A stretch of DNA of 64,000 bases from Agaricus subrufescens (taxonomy: Eukaryota > Basidiomycota > Agaricomycetes > Agaricales > Agaricaceae). The DNA lies in the NCBI GenBank assembly GCA_029945375.1, contig CM057062.1, positions 1,674,001 to 1,738,000 of the forward strand, in the 5' to 3' direction. The translations under genes and the position numbers were made by a program. The notes under the pieces were generated by a model, which saw nothing but the letters and a program-made list of their open reading frames with translations, made no database searches and was not told the origin of the DNA. Positions 35,886 through 47,933 of the stretch are shown in pieces (positions within the stretch are counted from its first letter, which is position 1; each line of letters starts with the position of its first letter).

Positions 35886-37032
35886 AGTGCAGCTGCGAAG
35901 GAGGAAGCAGACAGCATGTAAGCAGGCAAATGTGGGATGATCTCTATTTTGCTCCATTAATATCTAGGCTAATAATATATAACTTATAACATCATGCGTC
36001 TGCATACTCGTTCACTGCACCTGGGCTATCCAATTAGGAAATATATATCTAGTAGAGTGGCTAGTGCTTGCCGAGTTGACGCTTGCCGATGGGCCGCTAC
36101 GCGTCGGAGGTAAATACAAGTAGGCCGCTACATAAGAGCCTCTCCTCAGTTTCACCCCCGGTGCTTGTTCGTACTGCGAGTGACAAAGGGGTGCCGCCCT
36201 TATCCTACACATCTTTATCATACACTTGTTATCACATAGTTATTGTCTTTATCACATATAGGGGTGAAGTGTCGTATCATGGTTACCTCGTTGGCGGCGA
36301 ACACAGCTTCCTCCAACGCCTTCAACACCAAATCAACAATCTAGTCATAGTTATGATTGAGAAACTAATCAAGTCCGACCATGAATGGCACAAATATTAT
36401 TTAATGGATGGGAAGGCTCAGCACATTTCGAAGTGTGAATTGAAGGGTGAGACGATATGGTCAATTGAATAAGGATCCGGATCCGGATTCTAGGTGCGAC
36501 CATGGTTCAAAGCTGGGGCATTGGAAGAGCGACCCGGCACCAGGTGAAACAGCCGCGTGAAGGAGAAAGTAATTATCTTCCATGCGATATTGTGTTGTCC
36601 TTCCGGAGAAAAGAATCCTACAGGGCGCACGAAAATCGATGAAAGGACGAATAAAAAGAACTATGGTCTGCAGTGATTCTGCTACTGGCATGACAGGAAC
36701 CAATGACACACGAAATTGTCCTCGGTGATCCTTACTAATCCTACCACCACCGATAATGTTTGGCAATAATTATCATCCAAGAAAGAAGACCTGGGTCACC
36801 ACTCCTTGGTAAGTGTTTCTGGTGCAATTCAAGTAATAACAGACAGTAGATTTATAGACGCGTTTTGCTGCCAGATACATTGCTTCTCAAAATATGCGAT
36901 ACTCAGTCCGCAGGCACTATGAATGTCAAAATTTATCTATACCATAGGTGGGAAGTGTCTCTACCGTTACTGACGAGCGATCCTACGTTGCTTACTCTAC
37001 TGCAGACCATAGTTACTGTACCAGATGTCTCT
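35886..37032. other. Intergenic region upstream of F-box gene, downstream of P450
   Basis: About 1.15 kb. The first 140 bp are the F-box promoter and leader (also duplicated near 40 kb). A short GGATCC tandem occurs at about 36,473-36,490. Nothing else was recognised; the open frames (about 130 and 100 codons) lack family features. Confidence 0.55.
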
Positions 37033-39446
37033 TCAAGTTCGGCGCGTGAATGTCAACGGGACTTCCGCCGGCCTACAACAATCCACGATCAATCATAGTT
37101 ACCAGATAACAAGAACAAACGAGTCACTATACCTTATCGTCATCGTCTTGGTAGTTCTCAACACTCTCTCCTTCTTCTGTTCCCAAGTCTCGCCAGCAAA
37201 GCGAGGGTCGTCTGTCACCGTAATTTTATATTGCGCCACCATCGTAGTAATGACCGCCACACTTTCGACTTCCGAAAACCTGGTTTTCGTTGTTCTCTCA
37301 ACGCTTTTGATTACTGATATTTTACGAACGCACCTTCGTCCTATACAACTTCTAGCGCCAGCACTAAACGGTAGAAAGGCGTCTTTATTCCAACTATGTT
37401 GCAAGAACCTATCAGGATTGAACGAATGCGGATCCTTCCAGTATTTCGCTAGTGAAACAAAAAAGAGGTGAGAACGTCTTTTTCGGAGAGGGTGAGGAAG
37501 GAAAATCTTACGCACGATTGTAGTGCAACCCAGGCAAGTTAATCCAGACGCCAGTACCTTTTGGTACTGGTATGACTACCGTTTCACCTTTCGCATTGGT
37601 GGTAGTCAGTGTGGTGTCTTCCGCACAATGCTTAGGGATAGCTGACGCCTTGGAAGTAAAACCAAATGTCAACTTCTGATAAATTTCAAAGAAAATGCTT
37701 CAAGAAGACGTACGGATGGGAACATTCGTAGAGACTCATACATTACGCTATATTAAGCGTTTCTCGAATAAGTCACCTCCGAAAATGGGGAAGTGAGAAG
37801 CATTACATACGCTAAAGGTCGTGTTAAAAGAGGGATTTCATCATATTTCTGTTGATGAAAACTCGAGATAAGTGCTCCGCTAATTCGAGAAAAATTATAA
37901 GCGATGATACTTACAGGTGCTTCAGGGTCGTTGACAACAGATATGATCTGCTCATACAACTTCTCCTGTTCATCTGGATAAAGTGCTAGAAGGCCGAAAG
38001 CGAAACACAGCGAGAGTGCCGTAGTCTAATGAACACCTGAATGAATACGCGGGGTAGCTCAACAATGCTGAAGAAAAGTCGAGCGCACCTCATGACCAAC
38101 CAAGAGAAAGAGATAGATGTTGCCTCCACATAGTCAGTGTTCGTGCCCGACGTATATCAATGAAAACACATACTAAGCACTTCTTCGGCACTCAAGCCCT
38201 CAGTTTCACCATCGCTAGCACTTGCGAGTATTAAATTACTGAGCAAATCGTGCCGGTCCATTTCTGCGGAATTCTTCCGGTGTTCGATCAACTCGATCAC
38301 ATATGACTAGATTTTTTTTTTACGTTGTAACCAAAGTCATTGTTCCCTGGACAAGAGGAACTTACTTTGATTTCCTTGAAACCTAAATCAATTTTCCTGT
38401 TCATCGTTGTCAAGCCCATAGCCCAATCAGGGAGAAGGAGCCTCTGGATGACATATGATGTGACAATGTGCATAGCATGCTCGAGTGTCATGAGATGACC
38501 AGGAGGAGGGACCTTATCCTTTTTCCAGGACATTCTGAGGCCAAAACCAGCAACGGATATGATACGGACTGAAATCTGATCACTCTATTTGGTGCTCTTG
38601 GAGACCAACGAAGACCAGTGGAAGCTTACTGATAGCGTCAGGTCGAAACAGTTGTCAATAGTAATGTCTTTCTTATTCTCCCAGCCGAGTTTAAAGATGT
38701 CGCGCATAAGTAAAACGGATTCATCAAAAACAAGTTTATTATTCCTCTGAAAGCAAAAAAACAAATGAGGGTCATTTCATCGTGCTCAAGGCGTTTGAAA
38801 ACATACCTCGGAGAAGCCTGGTGAAGCGATCTTGCGGTACCTCCTCCAGGAGTCTCCTTCCGATGCTAGGATGTTTGGGCCAAAAACCGAAAAGGCCCTA
38901 TAGAGCTCGACGTTTTTGGGAAACCTTGATCGAGAAGTAGTAATTTCCTAGAAAAAGCATAAGCCCTGGTGAATATATGCGCTGGTTCCAAGAAAGACGT
39001 TACCTTAACGAGAGCAGCATCTGCAACGATTACAACCGCGGTGCTGGGAAACATGCCAACGTACGTCATAACATCGCAACCGGCCTGGGCGAAAGCTAAA
39101 CGTGGCAGAATTTTGAGCACATACAAGCTAGTATACGGGGGGGTTAGAGTACCAGAATGTTTGCTTTTGAAAAAATAATTATTTCCGGCAGCGAGAATGG
39201 GAATTTTGGGAAGTAAATCTCCCAAAGCGCTGTCGAAGACGGTACGATAACCCGGGAGATCGCTGGTAAAGTATGTCCGTTGAACATCTAGTGAATCAGT
39301 GAAAGAGGATCTACGCACCCAACGCCACGTGTTAGTTGCCTGAAGGTTATTATCTTCTTGATAATGAAGACAACGGCGAACAGTGATAGGACTGTATACC
39401 ACATCGCACCGGCAGAGTATGAGTTGACAGGTTTTGAGGATCGCAT
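37033..39446 (-). CDS. Cytochrome P450 monooxygenase
   Basis: Haem-thiolate monooxygenase anchored in the ER, 532 aa, in 15 minus-strand exons: 39446-39329, 39287-39153, 39095-39004, 38947-38807, 38746-38630, 38575-38366, 38306-38174, 38123-38089, 38025-37915, 37848-37811, 37747-37714, 37648-37516, 37448-37334, 37279-37133 and 37072-37033. There is an N-terminal membrane helix (WYTVLSLFAVVFIIKKI). Family landmarks in order: ILAAGNNYFFKSKH, EITTSRSRFPKNVELY, SEGDSWRRYRKIASPGFSE, I-helix FLLVGHETTALSL, the ExxR motif as ESLR, the NPKYWKDPHSFNPDRF region, and the haem-cysteine loop FSAGARSCIGRRF. The first intron (41 nt) is the weakest call. The substrate is unknown; the family is a basidiomycete type. 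No disabling change was seen. Confidence 0.88.
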
Positions 39447-39900
39447 TTCTCTCCTTTATACAATTCCTGCAGCATCATCCGATATAAGGGAGAGACCATT
39501 ATTACTTCAGGGGATGACGGCGTGTTTTTAGGAGTGGAGGGAATTGCTGATTGACGGTGATGAAGCGATACGTGGCCGGGGGCACAGGGGGAACGTCTGA
39601 AATATCTTGATCAGGACCTTGGATACACTCGAAGACTAGAACTAAGACCGAATGGCATTGTCCTTGCAAGGCCGCCTTGCCATTTGTTCAAATATTTGGG
39701 GCATGAATGGAGTGCTATAGGGGCGTCTCAATTTTGGCGAGCGGTCATTTGACAACCTAATGGACTGACAATGACACCACTTTTCCTGCCGCGTGAGTAC
39801 CCGAGAGGTCGCGATCTCCAGGTACGTCGGTTTGCGCGCGCCGGTCCTCGGGCACGGGGCTAAGATACTTAGAAAGAAGTTGCCGCACTTGATGTTTGAT
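39447..39900. other. P450 upstream region
   Basis: About 450 bp before the P450 start on the minus strand. It should contain the P450 promoter. No other feature was recognised. Confidence 0.5.
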
Positions 39901-39904
39901 GCAG

Positions 39905-40088
39905 CCAGTTACTTCTCTCTTGCTCGACGTGGAAGACAGTCATCGATGAGCGTGCGTGTTGAGCAAGCCTCTGCGGGTCATGATGCAAAGAGACAACATT
40001 TAAATTTGCAATGTTGGATTATTTCTATGTTGTTCCATTAATATCCAGACTATATATATATAATAACATGATGGGTATGCGTCCTCAT
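39905..40088 (-). pseudogene. Relic copy of the F-box gene 5' end and promoter
   Basis: About 185 bp on the minus strand that aligns by eye with the start and upstream region of the F-box gene (about 35,805-36,020). Shared blocks include TGCTCGACGTGG/CTGCTCGACGTGG, GTGCGTGT with GAGC-AGCCTCTGCG, GATTATTTCTATxTTGxTCCATTAATAT versus GATGATCTCTATTTTGCTCCATTAATAT, and CATGATGxGT near the far edge. The coding part has lost its frame through indels and only about the first 25 codons are represented. It ends at the ERG25 stop codon. This looks like a truncated segmental duplication, not a gene. Confidence 0.7.
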
Positions 40089-41292
40089 TCATTGGGCTTT
40101 GATTTTGCCCTCAGCAGCAGCTTCAGCCCTGAGGCCCTCCTTCTCAATCTCATCTAGAAGTTTCTTTTCTGCAGCCTCTATTTGCGCCTTGGATGCTCCT
40201 TTCAACCCAGCCTTGGCAGCTTTCAGCGTCTTCTTGTACTCACGGTATTGCGTGTCGGTACCACAGATGAAATCCCACCACCGGAAAGAAGTCGAGAAGT
40301 TGTTGGTGAAAGCCATGTGATGGAAATCGTGGTGGTCAGCACCAGACCAGAAAGGGATAATGTGCTGTAGCGACCAAGGGAAATCTGGAAGACAGTAAGT
40401 TCGTGATAGCACGTGGACAAAGGGATGGTATCGAACGCACCATATCCACTGTGGGCATCGATAGCCTGGAACAATCTCAACACGATCCAGAGGTACACAG
40501 TGACTATGTGGAGATCTCGAGCGAAGGCACAGTAGAGTATGGGACCAGCTAAAGTTCCGAAGCCGAGGATGAATACCTCTGCAGGGTGGGCGTACTCGGC
40601 GGCAAGACCGAAGGGGGCAGAATACTTGTGGTGAATTTTGTGGATATGCTTGTAAAGGACACGGCAATGGAGAGCTTGGTGGGCTAGTTTTGAAGACTGA
40701 TGAGTACAGAATCAATTTGAGCTACGGGAAAAGCGTACCGAGGAAGTGGAAAAAGTCCTCAAAGACGAAAAAGAAGAAGACTTGGAGAGCGATGGGCTTC
40801 CATGAAGGGAAGGGCACCTGCCAGGTAGACATACCGACACTCTCAGCCAGAGGGTGGAATAGCCAAATCTAGTAAACATTTAGGTTGTGTGTCGACAAAC
40901 AGAAAAAGACAGTTGTACTGACAGCCGGAAGTTCGATGGTGAAATGAGAGAAGAGGACCTGCTTGGTACATTCCCATTGCTCTTGCGGTGTAGGGACTTT
41001 GTTGGGTTGGAGTTTCCATTGCTGGAAGTAGGGGATGGTATCTATGATAATCCACGGAACACAGCGACCAAAGTAGACAACCTAGGACGGGTGTTAGAAG
41101 GAAAAACAGAGCCACAGCGAGAGAGCTTACTTCATGAAGGATGAAACTCATGAGGCCGGTCGCGATGATTGGGTTGCCAATCCAGACGTACCAAGCAGCC
41201 CATAGCTGCTCGACGCGGGAGAGGGAAGAGAGATCTGTGCCCTGGTAGAGCTGTTCTGCGGCATTGAGCACGGTCGTGTTTGTGAAGACCAT
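40089..41292 (-). CDS. ERG25: Sterol C4-methyl oxidase (ERG25)
   Basis: ER di-iron hydroxylase that oxidises the C4 methyls of 4,4-dimethyl sterols in ergosterol synthesis. It has 329 aa in five minus-strand exons: 41292-41131, 41081-40923, 40868-40739, 40683-40441 and 40384-40089. Three His clusters typical of the fatty-acid-hydroxylase superfamily are visible: a first one around [11 protein letters not shown], then [13 protein letters not shown], and the C-terminal [12 protein letters not shown]. Hydrophobic helices surround them ([24 protein letters not shown]). The C-terminus is a charged, probably helical tail ([21 protein letters not shown]) without a clear KKXX signal. The length is close to yeast Erg25. 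The start has the only ATG in frame near the conserved N-terminus. Confidence 0.94.
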
Positions 41293-41584
41293 GGTGGAGG
41301 AGAGGAAAAGACACTAGCCTGAGAAAAGCAGAAAAATAATTTTACTTTATAGCGTACGAAATGGCGTGAGCTCCAAATGTCAGTCCACTTCAGTGATTAC
41401 CTAATGGATGTGATGTCCGTTGACAATTTGAATACGACATTATTCAAGCCCTGATTTCTTGTCTAAGAATACGAACGGCCATCCCACACAGCGTTCTCGA
41501 TGGGACTGGAGTCTCACCCCAGCTGACGTCAAGGGCGCCATTGCGCCTATTTAATCCCCGGCTCTCTCAGACTCTCACCACACC

Positions 41585-43472
41585 ATGCCCGACGACATCG
41601 ACACTGATTTTCTCTTTCCCATTCCCTCCGCTCCCCCGTCTGCCCTATCCCCTTATCACTGGTCTGGCGTCAGCCCTGAATCCACCCAGGCTCTCCGAAC
41701 CGTTCTTACCGAGAACCACGAACGATGGCACATATTCTTTAACGAGAAACGGTTCCACAAGTGCGACCATTCGCTGCTTTACCCTCTCTATTCTCACGGC
41801 TGCATATAGCCACACCGCCCACCATCTTCTTGCAATCTGGGCTTTGGGCGTCAATGCTGCCATTATCAGGGCCGCCTATGAAAATGATCTCAAATCACAA
41901 AGGGCCGCATTCAAGTCGCCTGAGCCTATCACAGAGAAAAACTATGAAGCCCATCTAGGCGACGAACAGTTTGTTGTTTAACCACAGAGAGCCCAATTTT
42001 CCAACTTACATTCAATCGCAGATTCTATGATGCCTATGTCAACTTTTTCTCTGCTTATGTTCGCAAGAATGGTACCGACAAAATGTTGGAGACTTTTATA
42101 TTTTCCAAAAAATATAACACTCAGCAGATGGGAATGCTGAACCGCTTCTTGTCTGGCTTAGTCCATCCTCTCATTCACACGGGCTACGGAGCTGAATTCA
42201 ATCTCCCGGGAATGCTCATTGAGGGTTGGTGGTTCGCCCCGTCTGCATGGTGCTGGAACTCATACTTTCAATCTGGCAGGTATTGCTCAAGCGTGTGTTC
42301 ACCACAAGGATGTCACCGAGCTTCTGCCGCAGTCGTTCTTTGACTCTGTCCTCTCGGTCTCGGAACCGGCCCCGTCAAAATTCTTGGGCGGAACGACCCA
42401 GAAGATTGCCCAGTTTGTTGCGAATCTCACACCAGCCAGCAGCAGCTCCCCGACCAACAATGTTCACGCGCTTACAATTCTTGCACGAGTCATGGCCGAT
42501 TCCAGGCTGACCCTACCCGACGATACGAACACAATGGGTATCGTTCAAAGGGTACTTGCCAAACATTCTCAGTTAATTCGCGAGCACGTTTCGCAATGGA
42601 CTATTGACGTACATAAGCCTGGAGAAATCGAACGCAAGGTCCAAGAAATAGCGTGGGCGAACGTGGCTGTGTACGGTATCGCCGGATGGACATGGGCCCA
42701 ACAAGTCAAACAAGGGAGGGAAGGTGAATTTAATGCCGACTTTTTCTTGTGAGTCATAGTATTATACAGGCGCAATTTGCTTCGAGTGAGCTAACTATGT
42801 TGGTATCACAGGATGCACCTTGTAACCTCTGCTGCGTTCATTCCCTCTCTTTTGGCTCGCATTGGCTCTTCTCCGCAACATCAAGTCCTTCTCCTACGTT
42901 CCTACCTCGCTGTCAGCCTCTCCTGGTATATTGCTCGTGCCCGGCCCAAACTCGATGTCCGCGCCTTCTTCTTATCTTCGACCGCGCCTCCGCACCCATT
43001 GCCGATCCACACCCTGCCAACCCCTCACAAGGACGCTTTGCATGGGCCTGATGAGATACACACCCAGGTGCCCGACCCCTGGCTTCCCTTGATTTCAACG
43101 ACAGTCGTGCATCCTGATGATCATCTTGCCAAAGCTGTACGGGCACTCGCTTCCTGGGGAAGTAAATTTGGTTCTACACCCGCGGGTACCTTTAGCGGGC
43201 CTTCAAGTGGCAGTGCCCCGGACGTCCCTGGGGCTTCTGCGACGGCGTCCACTGAGTCTACTTCTAAGAAGAACACCATCGAGACCGAGTTGCCAGGAGC
43301 AGAATACTTGGATGGCACATTGTTCATCCGGGTAGCTGGGTTGACTGTCGCTAGGTTGGGTCGAGTTGGTCAAGGTGAAGCCTCAGCTAGATTTTGGGAC
43401 AGAACTGGTTTCTTTGAGGAACCTAAATCCGAGCCTGCGGTGGAGAACGAAACAGCAGACAAGTCTGATTGA
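41585..43472 (+). CDS. AflY/questin-oxidase-like oxidoreductase
   Basis: Protein of the questin oxidase-like (AflY/HypX, DUF4243) family. Characterised members carry out oxidative ring opening of anthraquinones in polyketide pathways, but many fungal homologues lie outside such clusters. It has 555 aa in five exons: 41585-41760, 41810-41968, 42022-42224, 42280-42748 and 42812-43472. Family-like segments are FFNEKRFHNHTAHHLLAIWA, RRFYDAYVNFF-type YDAYVNFFSAYV, LSGLVHPLIHTGYGAEF, EGIAQACVHHKD, and in the C-terminal half MHLVTSAAFIPSLL and LLLRSYLAVSLSWYIAR. His-rich HTAHH and HPLIH may hold a cofactor or substrate. No polyketide synthase is in the window, so a pathway cannot be assigned. Confidence 0.85.
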
Positions 43473-43733
43473 TTCATGTTTTGGCATGAATGAGCCGTGT
43501 GTGTATCATATGCAATAGCTTTCTTTTTTTAGCGAATCGTTGACAGTTTTTGTAATTGTACACGTAGTATGTATGCGCTTTTGATTGTGGCCCAAGGAAG
43601 GAAATAGGCCCTGCATGATTGGTTTAAGCCTGTAGGATAATACTTCACACGAAGGAAATGTTGGCCATCTGACTTTATTACAGATCTCTCAAGACTCCAG
43701 GATGTCGATCTCTACTTTCTACTCATCGCCAAG

Positions 43734-44957
43734 ATGTCATTCTCAAACAACCGCACCTTACAGATACTTTACAAAGCACAGAAAACTGGTTATGGTATCT
43801 TATCTCAAGTCTGGTTCGTGTTCGCGAAAACGCGCTTGTGATAGATAATCTGACTTGTGCTTCAGCTATGATGCGCAATCTGCGATCGCATTAGTGCGGG
43901 CTGCTGAAAGATGTCAAAGCCCGGCGATACTCCAACTTTTTCCGGTGACATTGATGTATGGTAAGGGGCCGTTCCTGCAGTTTTGTTTGAACCTGTGAGT
44001 GTTGTAAACTTTTAACAGCACACGTCATATCTCACTCCATCAATCTATCGGCATCCTAGGGCGCATCAGGCAAGTGTACCTATTGCAGTACATTTGGATC
44101 ATGCGACGGATACGGAACACCTCGAGTTGGCTTTGAGCCTTGCAGAAGAGGGTATTGCTTTTGATAGTATCATGGTGGATGCAAGTCATGCAGAGGTATG
44201 TTAATTATTTGTGATATAATTTCTTGCGTTTACTTTTTGTTTCGTAGACAGACGAAGAAAATATTGCTATTGCCCGTCCTTATGTTGAGCGGGCAAGAAA
44301 GTGTGGTATACCTGTTGAAGTCGAACTTGGACGACTTGAGGGTGGTGAAGCTGGATTACGAGTGATTTCGGACTCGAAACTCACAAACCCACGTAAAGCT
44401 GAGATGTTTATTAAAGAGTGTGTCCTCTCTCTTTTGTTATTATGGCTGAGGGATATAGTGTGATATGCTGAATATGAGTATAGGACCGGTGCGACGATTT
44501 TAGCTCCTAGTATCGGGAACCTTCATGGATCATATCTCCGACCGCCTAATTTTCGATTGGAAATGTAGGTAATCTAATCCCGGGATTTAAGTTGTAATTT
44601 TTTTTTTTGATCATCTCGGTGTTTATCAGTGTCAGAGAACTTCGTAAAACTCTTGGTGACCAAGTACCGATCTGCTTGCATGGAACGGATGAACTACCTG
44701 ATGAACTCTTTCAAGAGTGTATCAAGAACGGTGTGAGCAAGGTATGATTTTTTTTTTTGTTCTGGGTGTGCGATAAAAAAAACTTACTTTTTGGATAGAT
44801 CAATGTCAATAGTTGGGCTCGTGATCCGTATGTAAAAGTTCTGTCGGAAAGTTTGCAGACGAAGACGATGCCGGAGGCTGTTGAGGAAGCTACGGAGGTT
44901 TTTGCAGCGGTGTGCGAGCGCTTTTTTAAACTTTTCGGGTCGGCTGGAAAGGCATGA
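43734..44957 (+). CDS. Class II (zinc) aldolase, FBA-like
   Basis: TIM-barrel class II aldolase related to fructose/tagatose-bisphosphate aldolases, 288 aa, exons 43734-43813, 43866-43994, 44060-44195, 44248-44417, 44484-44564, 44630-44741 and 44799-44957. The expected metal and catalytic sites are visible: AVHLDHATD (Asp and His), MVDASHAE, VEVELGRLEGGE (Glu), IGNLHGSY (His), and the next His in CLHGTDE. The loop after this last His is LHGTDEL rather than the usual LHGGSG/TG type that binds the substrate phosphate, which suggests a non-standard substrate. INVNS near the C-terminus is the usual second phosphate loop. The DenD-like gene starts 177 bp downstream in the same direction, so a joint role in sugar-acid breakdown is plausible. 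Confidence 0.88.
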
Positions 44958-45134
44958 AAAAATGTAATGATGTTTGATGTTGAAATAATTTCTCGTTATC
45001 TGTACAGTCATCTGTTACTTGAAGCTTACATGACCGCTTCTGAAATCTCATATTCTGTAGCGTGACACGCCGGGTTACCAGATGATTAATCAAATGACTA
45101 TTTTCCGGCGATCTACCCTGAACATTCATTATCA

Positions 45135-46373
45135 ATGACTACTACTAAAGAAGTTGTATTAGTGACGGGTGCTGGTGGATGGCTGGCAAACCGCGTTAGT
45201 ACCGTGATTATTCTTGATAGATATTTTGGTTTGATATCCGTACTCCTAGGTTGCGGATGCCCTACTTCAAGATCCGTTGACACCGAATGCTCATCTCATC
45301 GTGGCTGACATAGTGAAACCTCGCTTGGAGGCGGAGAATGTGATCGCGATCCAGGCGGATTTGACTGATAACAACGAAATGGACACTCTTTTTACGACGG
45401 CTTACGGTGTTCCGGATACCGTATATTGTATGCATGGTATCATGTCGAGGGGATCTGAAGATAATTTTGATTTGGGGTTGAAAGTGAGGACAGATGGACC
45501 ATTGCCATTGATGCCGTATGTGCCTCACTCATTGTTAGGTAAATGTGGACTCTGTCCGTAACCTCCTGGAGTGTACGAGAAAGTATGGTCATATCAAGGG
45601 CAAGAACATCAAGTTCATATTTACATCCGGTCTGGCTGTTTATGGTGGACCTCTGGTACATCTTATGTTTTTGCAAATCTGTGGTCGACTTATGCAGTGA
45701 TATACCAGCCTCCTGTAGTCGAACCCACCACGATACCGACTCCGCAAAGCGCGTATGGTACAAGCAAACTCATCAGCGAACTCTTCATAAACGAATACAC
45801 ACGCCGAGGTTTTGTCGATGGTCGTATTCTTCGACTCCCAACCGTCATCGTACGACCAGGTCCGCCGGCTGCAGCCACTTCAGCTTTTCTATCTGGTAAA
45901 AGTTTACTATTGGTGCGACCACAAATAGAAGTGTCTGACGTTATGAATTTATAGCTATTATTCGAGAGCCGCTCAAGGGCGAACCGGCTGTTTGTCCTAT
46001 TGGAAATTCATTCGACTCTCCTGAATTGGAACTCCGGACTTGGGTCGCGTCATCTAAATCTGTTCTGAAAAACTTGATCATTGCCAAGCATGTTCCCGCG
46101 TCGAAGTTTACGCCCCATACCCGTGTTGTTTGTTCGCCAGGGTTTACGACGACGATTCGTGAGATGCTGGAGGCATTGAGGCAGGTTGGTGGTCCAGAGG
46201 CGCTGCAGAGGGTTGTGTTCAAAGACGATGAAATTGATCGGAGGATTGTCTCCTCATGGCCGGAAAAGGCAGACAATTCTTATGCACTGAGTTTAGGATA
46301 TGTACAGGACGAGGGAGGGATGGTTCCTGTGGTTCAGCGGTTCAAAGATGACATTCGAGCAGGCTTAGCATAG
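45135..46373 (+). CDS. NAD-dependent epimerase/dehydratase, DenD-like
   Basis: Extended short-chain dehydrogenase similar to DenD (D-erythronate 2-dehydrogenase) and related nucleoside-diphosphate-sugar epimerase-like proteins, 338 aa, exons 45135-45194, 45250-45483, 45539-45655, 45709-45895 and 45955-46373. The Rossmann motif is VTGAGGWLANRVA; the acidic residue at the end of beta-2 is in VADIV, favouring NAD. The catalytic motif is SAYGTSK, with ILRLPTVIVRPGPP after it, as in DenD-type proteins. The C-terminal half (IIREPLKGE, VVCSPGFTTTIREML) closes the substrate domain. Bacterial DenD works with aldolase or kinase/decarboxylase partners on four-carbon acid sugars. The adjacent aldolase makes the same theme likely here, by inference. 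Confidence 0.87.
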
Positions 46374-47933
46374 GCTTCATGTGCATCAATTAACATTCAA
46401 TTAACCTCACGTTCTAGAAGGCTGTTCGGGATCCCACAACGAGTAGTGTCGCCCAGCTGTTATTGGCTCGTCATGGACCTTCCCATGATGATGTGAGCTC
46501 GTTCGTCGGGAAGTTGGGCCACAGATTAAAGATGTTCTGGGGCCGTGTCGTGGTAAAAATATCGCGTGAGACCCTCTTGACCATGTATCGACAAGGGCTC
46601 ACCTTAATGGAGGATGTCGACAATTACATAAGGAGCTGCCAAGCCAAGTTTGTATCGAGTTTGATTAACGTATGTACTAATGCACCCAGCAGCCAATACG
46701 ATGCTCAGGGTCGTCACATTCGGGCTGATGTTCCTGCGGTGCGTGATGGAGAGATAAGTACCAGTTGAGCTGGATCACTCCGGATGATGGTATTTATAAC
46801 GTGGCGTCGTGATAATGGGGAGGGGCCCTCGAACCCTATGAACGTGAGGATGTGGTTTGTCTCAAAATAAAAGCTGTTCCGTCGTGAATCGGAGAGAGGA
46901 TGAATAGAGGGCCAAGTGTCCGACTCGCTCGCCCTGATTCCGTCCGGTGGCGGGTACCCGATGTGCTGTGCCCGGCAGGGGAGATTATCCACCGGCTAGT
47001 CCGAGGGCTGACCAAACATACGTAGACGGATCGGGAGAGGCTTCCGGGATGACTTATCAGACTTCGATTGTTGAGTTGACGTTGCGAATGTTGGACGTGC
47101 AGCTATCAAATCGGTTATGGTTGTATGAAGAGGGAGTGGCTGGCTTGGGTTTCGGCGGGGTGCGGGTGCCGCGCTGGACGTGCACTGGCGGACTGTGGTC
47201 TCAGTGTGGTCTCGAATCGCCGCGGGTGCATGGGGAGCTTAGGCTCGTCAGTGCCGTGGTGAACTATTATCCGATGAGAACCCTTGTCCGATCGGTAGGC
47301 GCTGCTGATCAGAGATCAAATTCGCCTGTTTAGGCCCATGCGCACGCCCCCAAGAGGCGGTTGCGCACTGATAGGGCGGGTGTGTGTGTGGTCTGCTTGT
47401 GCCTCGGGCTGTCAAAGAAGCGCAGATTCATGGGTTGCTGTGGCCGGAAGACCCTGGGCTCGGGACCCGCTCGGGTTGGATAGGCTTCTGGTGGGACAGG
47501 GCGGGGGCGAGCCGGTGATTGAGCCGGTCGGTAATTGATGCGGGTGTTCCTGGGTCACGCACGACAGCCGCGGGGAAAGGGCCATGGCTGGCGAGCCGGC
47601 GCGCGCTGGAGCAGGGGCCTGGCCTTACATCATCGGCAGCGCAGTCGGTGGAACAGCAGGTGGGCGCAACACGTGCCGGTGATGCGCCCTGCCAAAGGCC
47701 GCGCTGGGCCCCTCGCGCACGCCGGTCCCACGGGCAGAGGACAGGGCAGGCCAGCGCGGGCTATTTGCAGCAGCCGCGCTGGGCGACGGGCCTGGGGATG
47801 CCGGCAGCCAGCGGGTCGGGCGACTCCGAGGCCGAGCGAGCTGGTTCGGGCACAACACGGGCAAGCACGGCCAAACAGGGGGGGTGGTGCGAATAATAAT
47901 TAAGTCGTCCGCCGTCCGGTGTTGATTTCAGCC
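46374..47933. other. Intergenic region with GC-rich block upstream of SFP1-like gene
   Basis: About 1.56 kb. The first part (46,374-46,900) is ordinary; a 101-codon frame at 46,463-46,768 has no family features. From about 46,930 to 47,890 the sequence is clearly richer in G and C than its neighbours, with many CpG and GGC/GCC words. It probably represents the promoter and long 5' leader of the downstream regulator, but no motif could be assigned. Confidence 0.55.

Noticed and set aside
36473..36490. GGATCC tandem as a regulatory site or cloning scar
   Set aside because: Only about three units, no context to support a function; simple-sequence chance is enough.
37033..39446. P450 as a pseudogene
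   Set aside because: All fifteen exons join in phase with complete I-helix, ExxR and haem loop; only the 41-nt first intron is doubtful.
46463..46768. 101-codon plus-strand frame after the DenD-like gene
   Set aside because: No family features, no splice partner that extends it, and composition like surrounding non-coding DNA.
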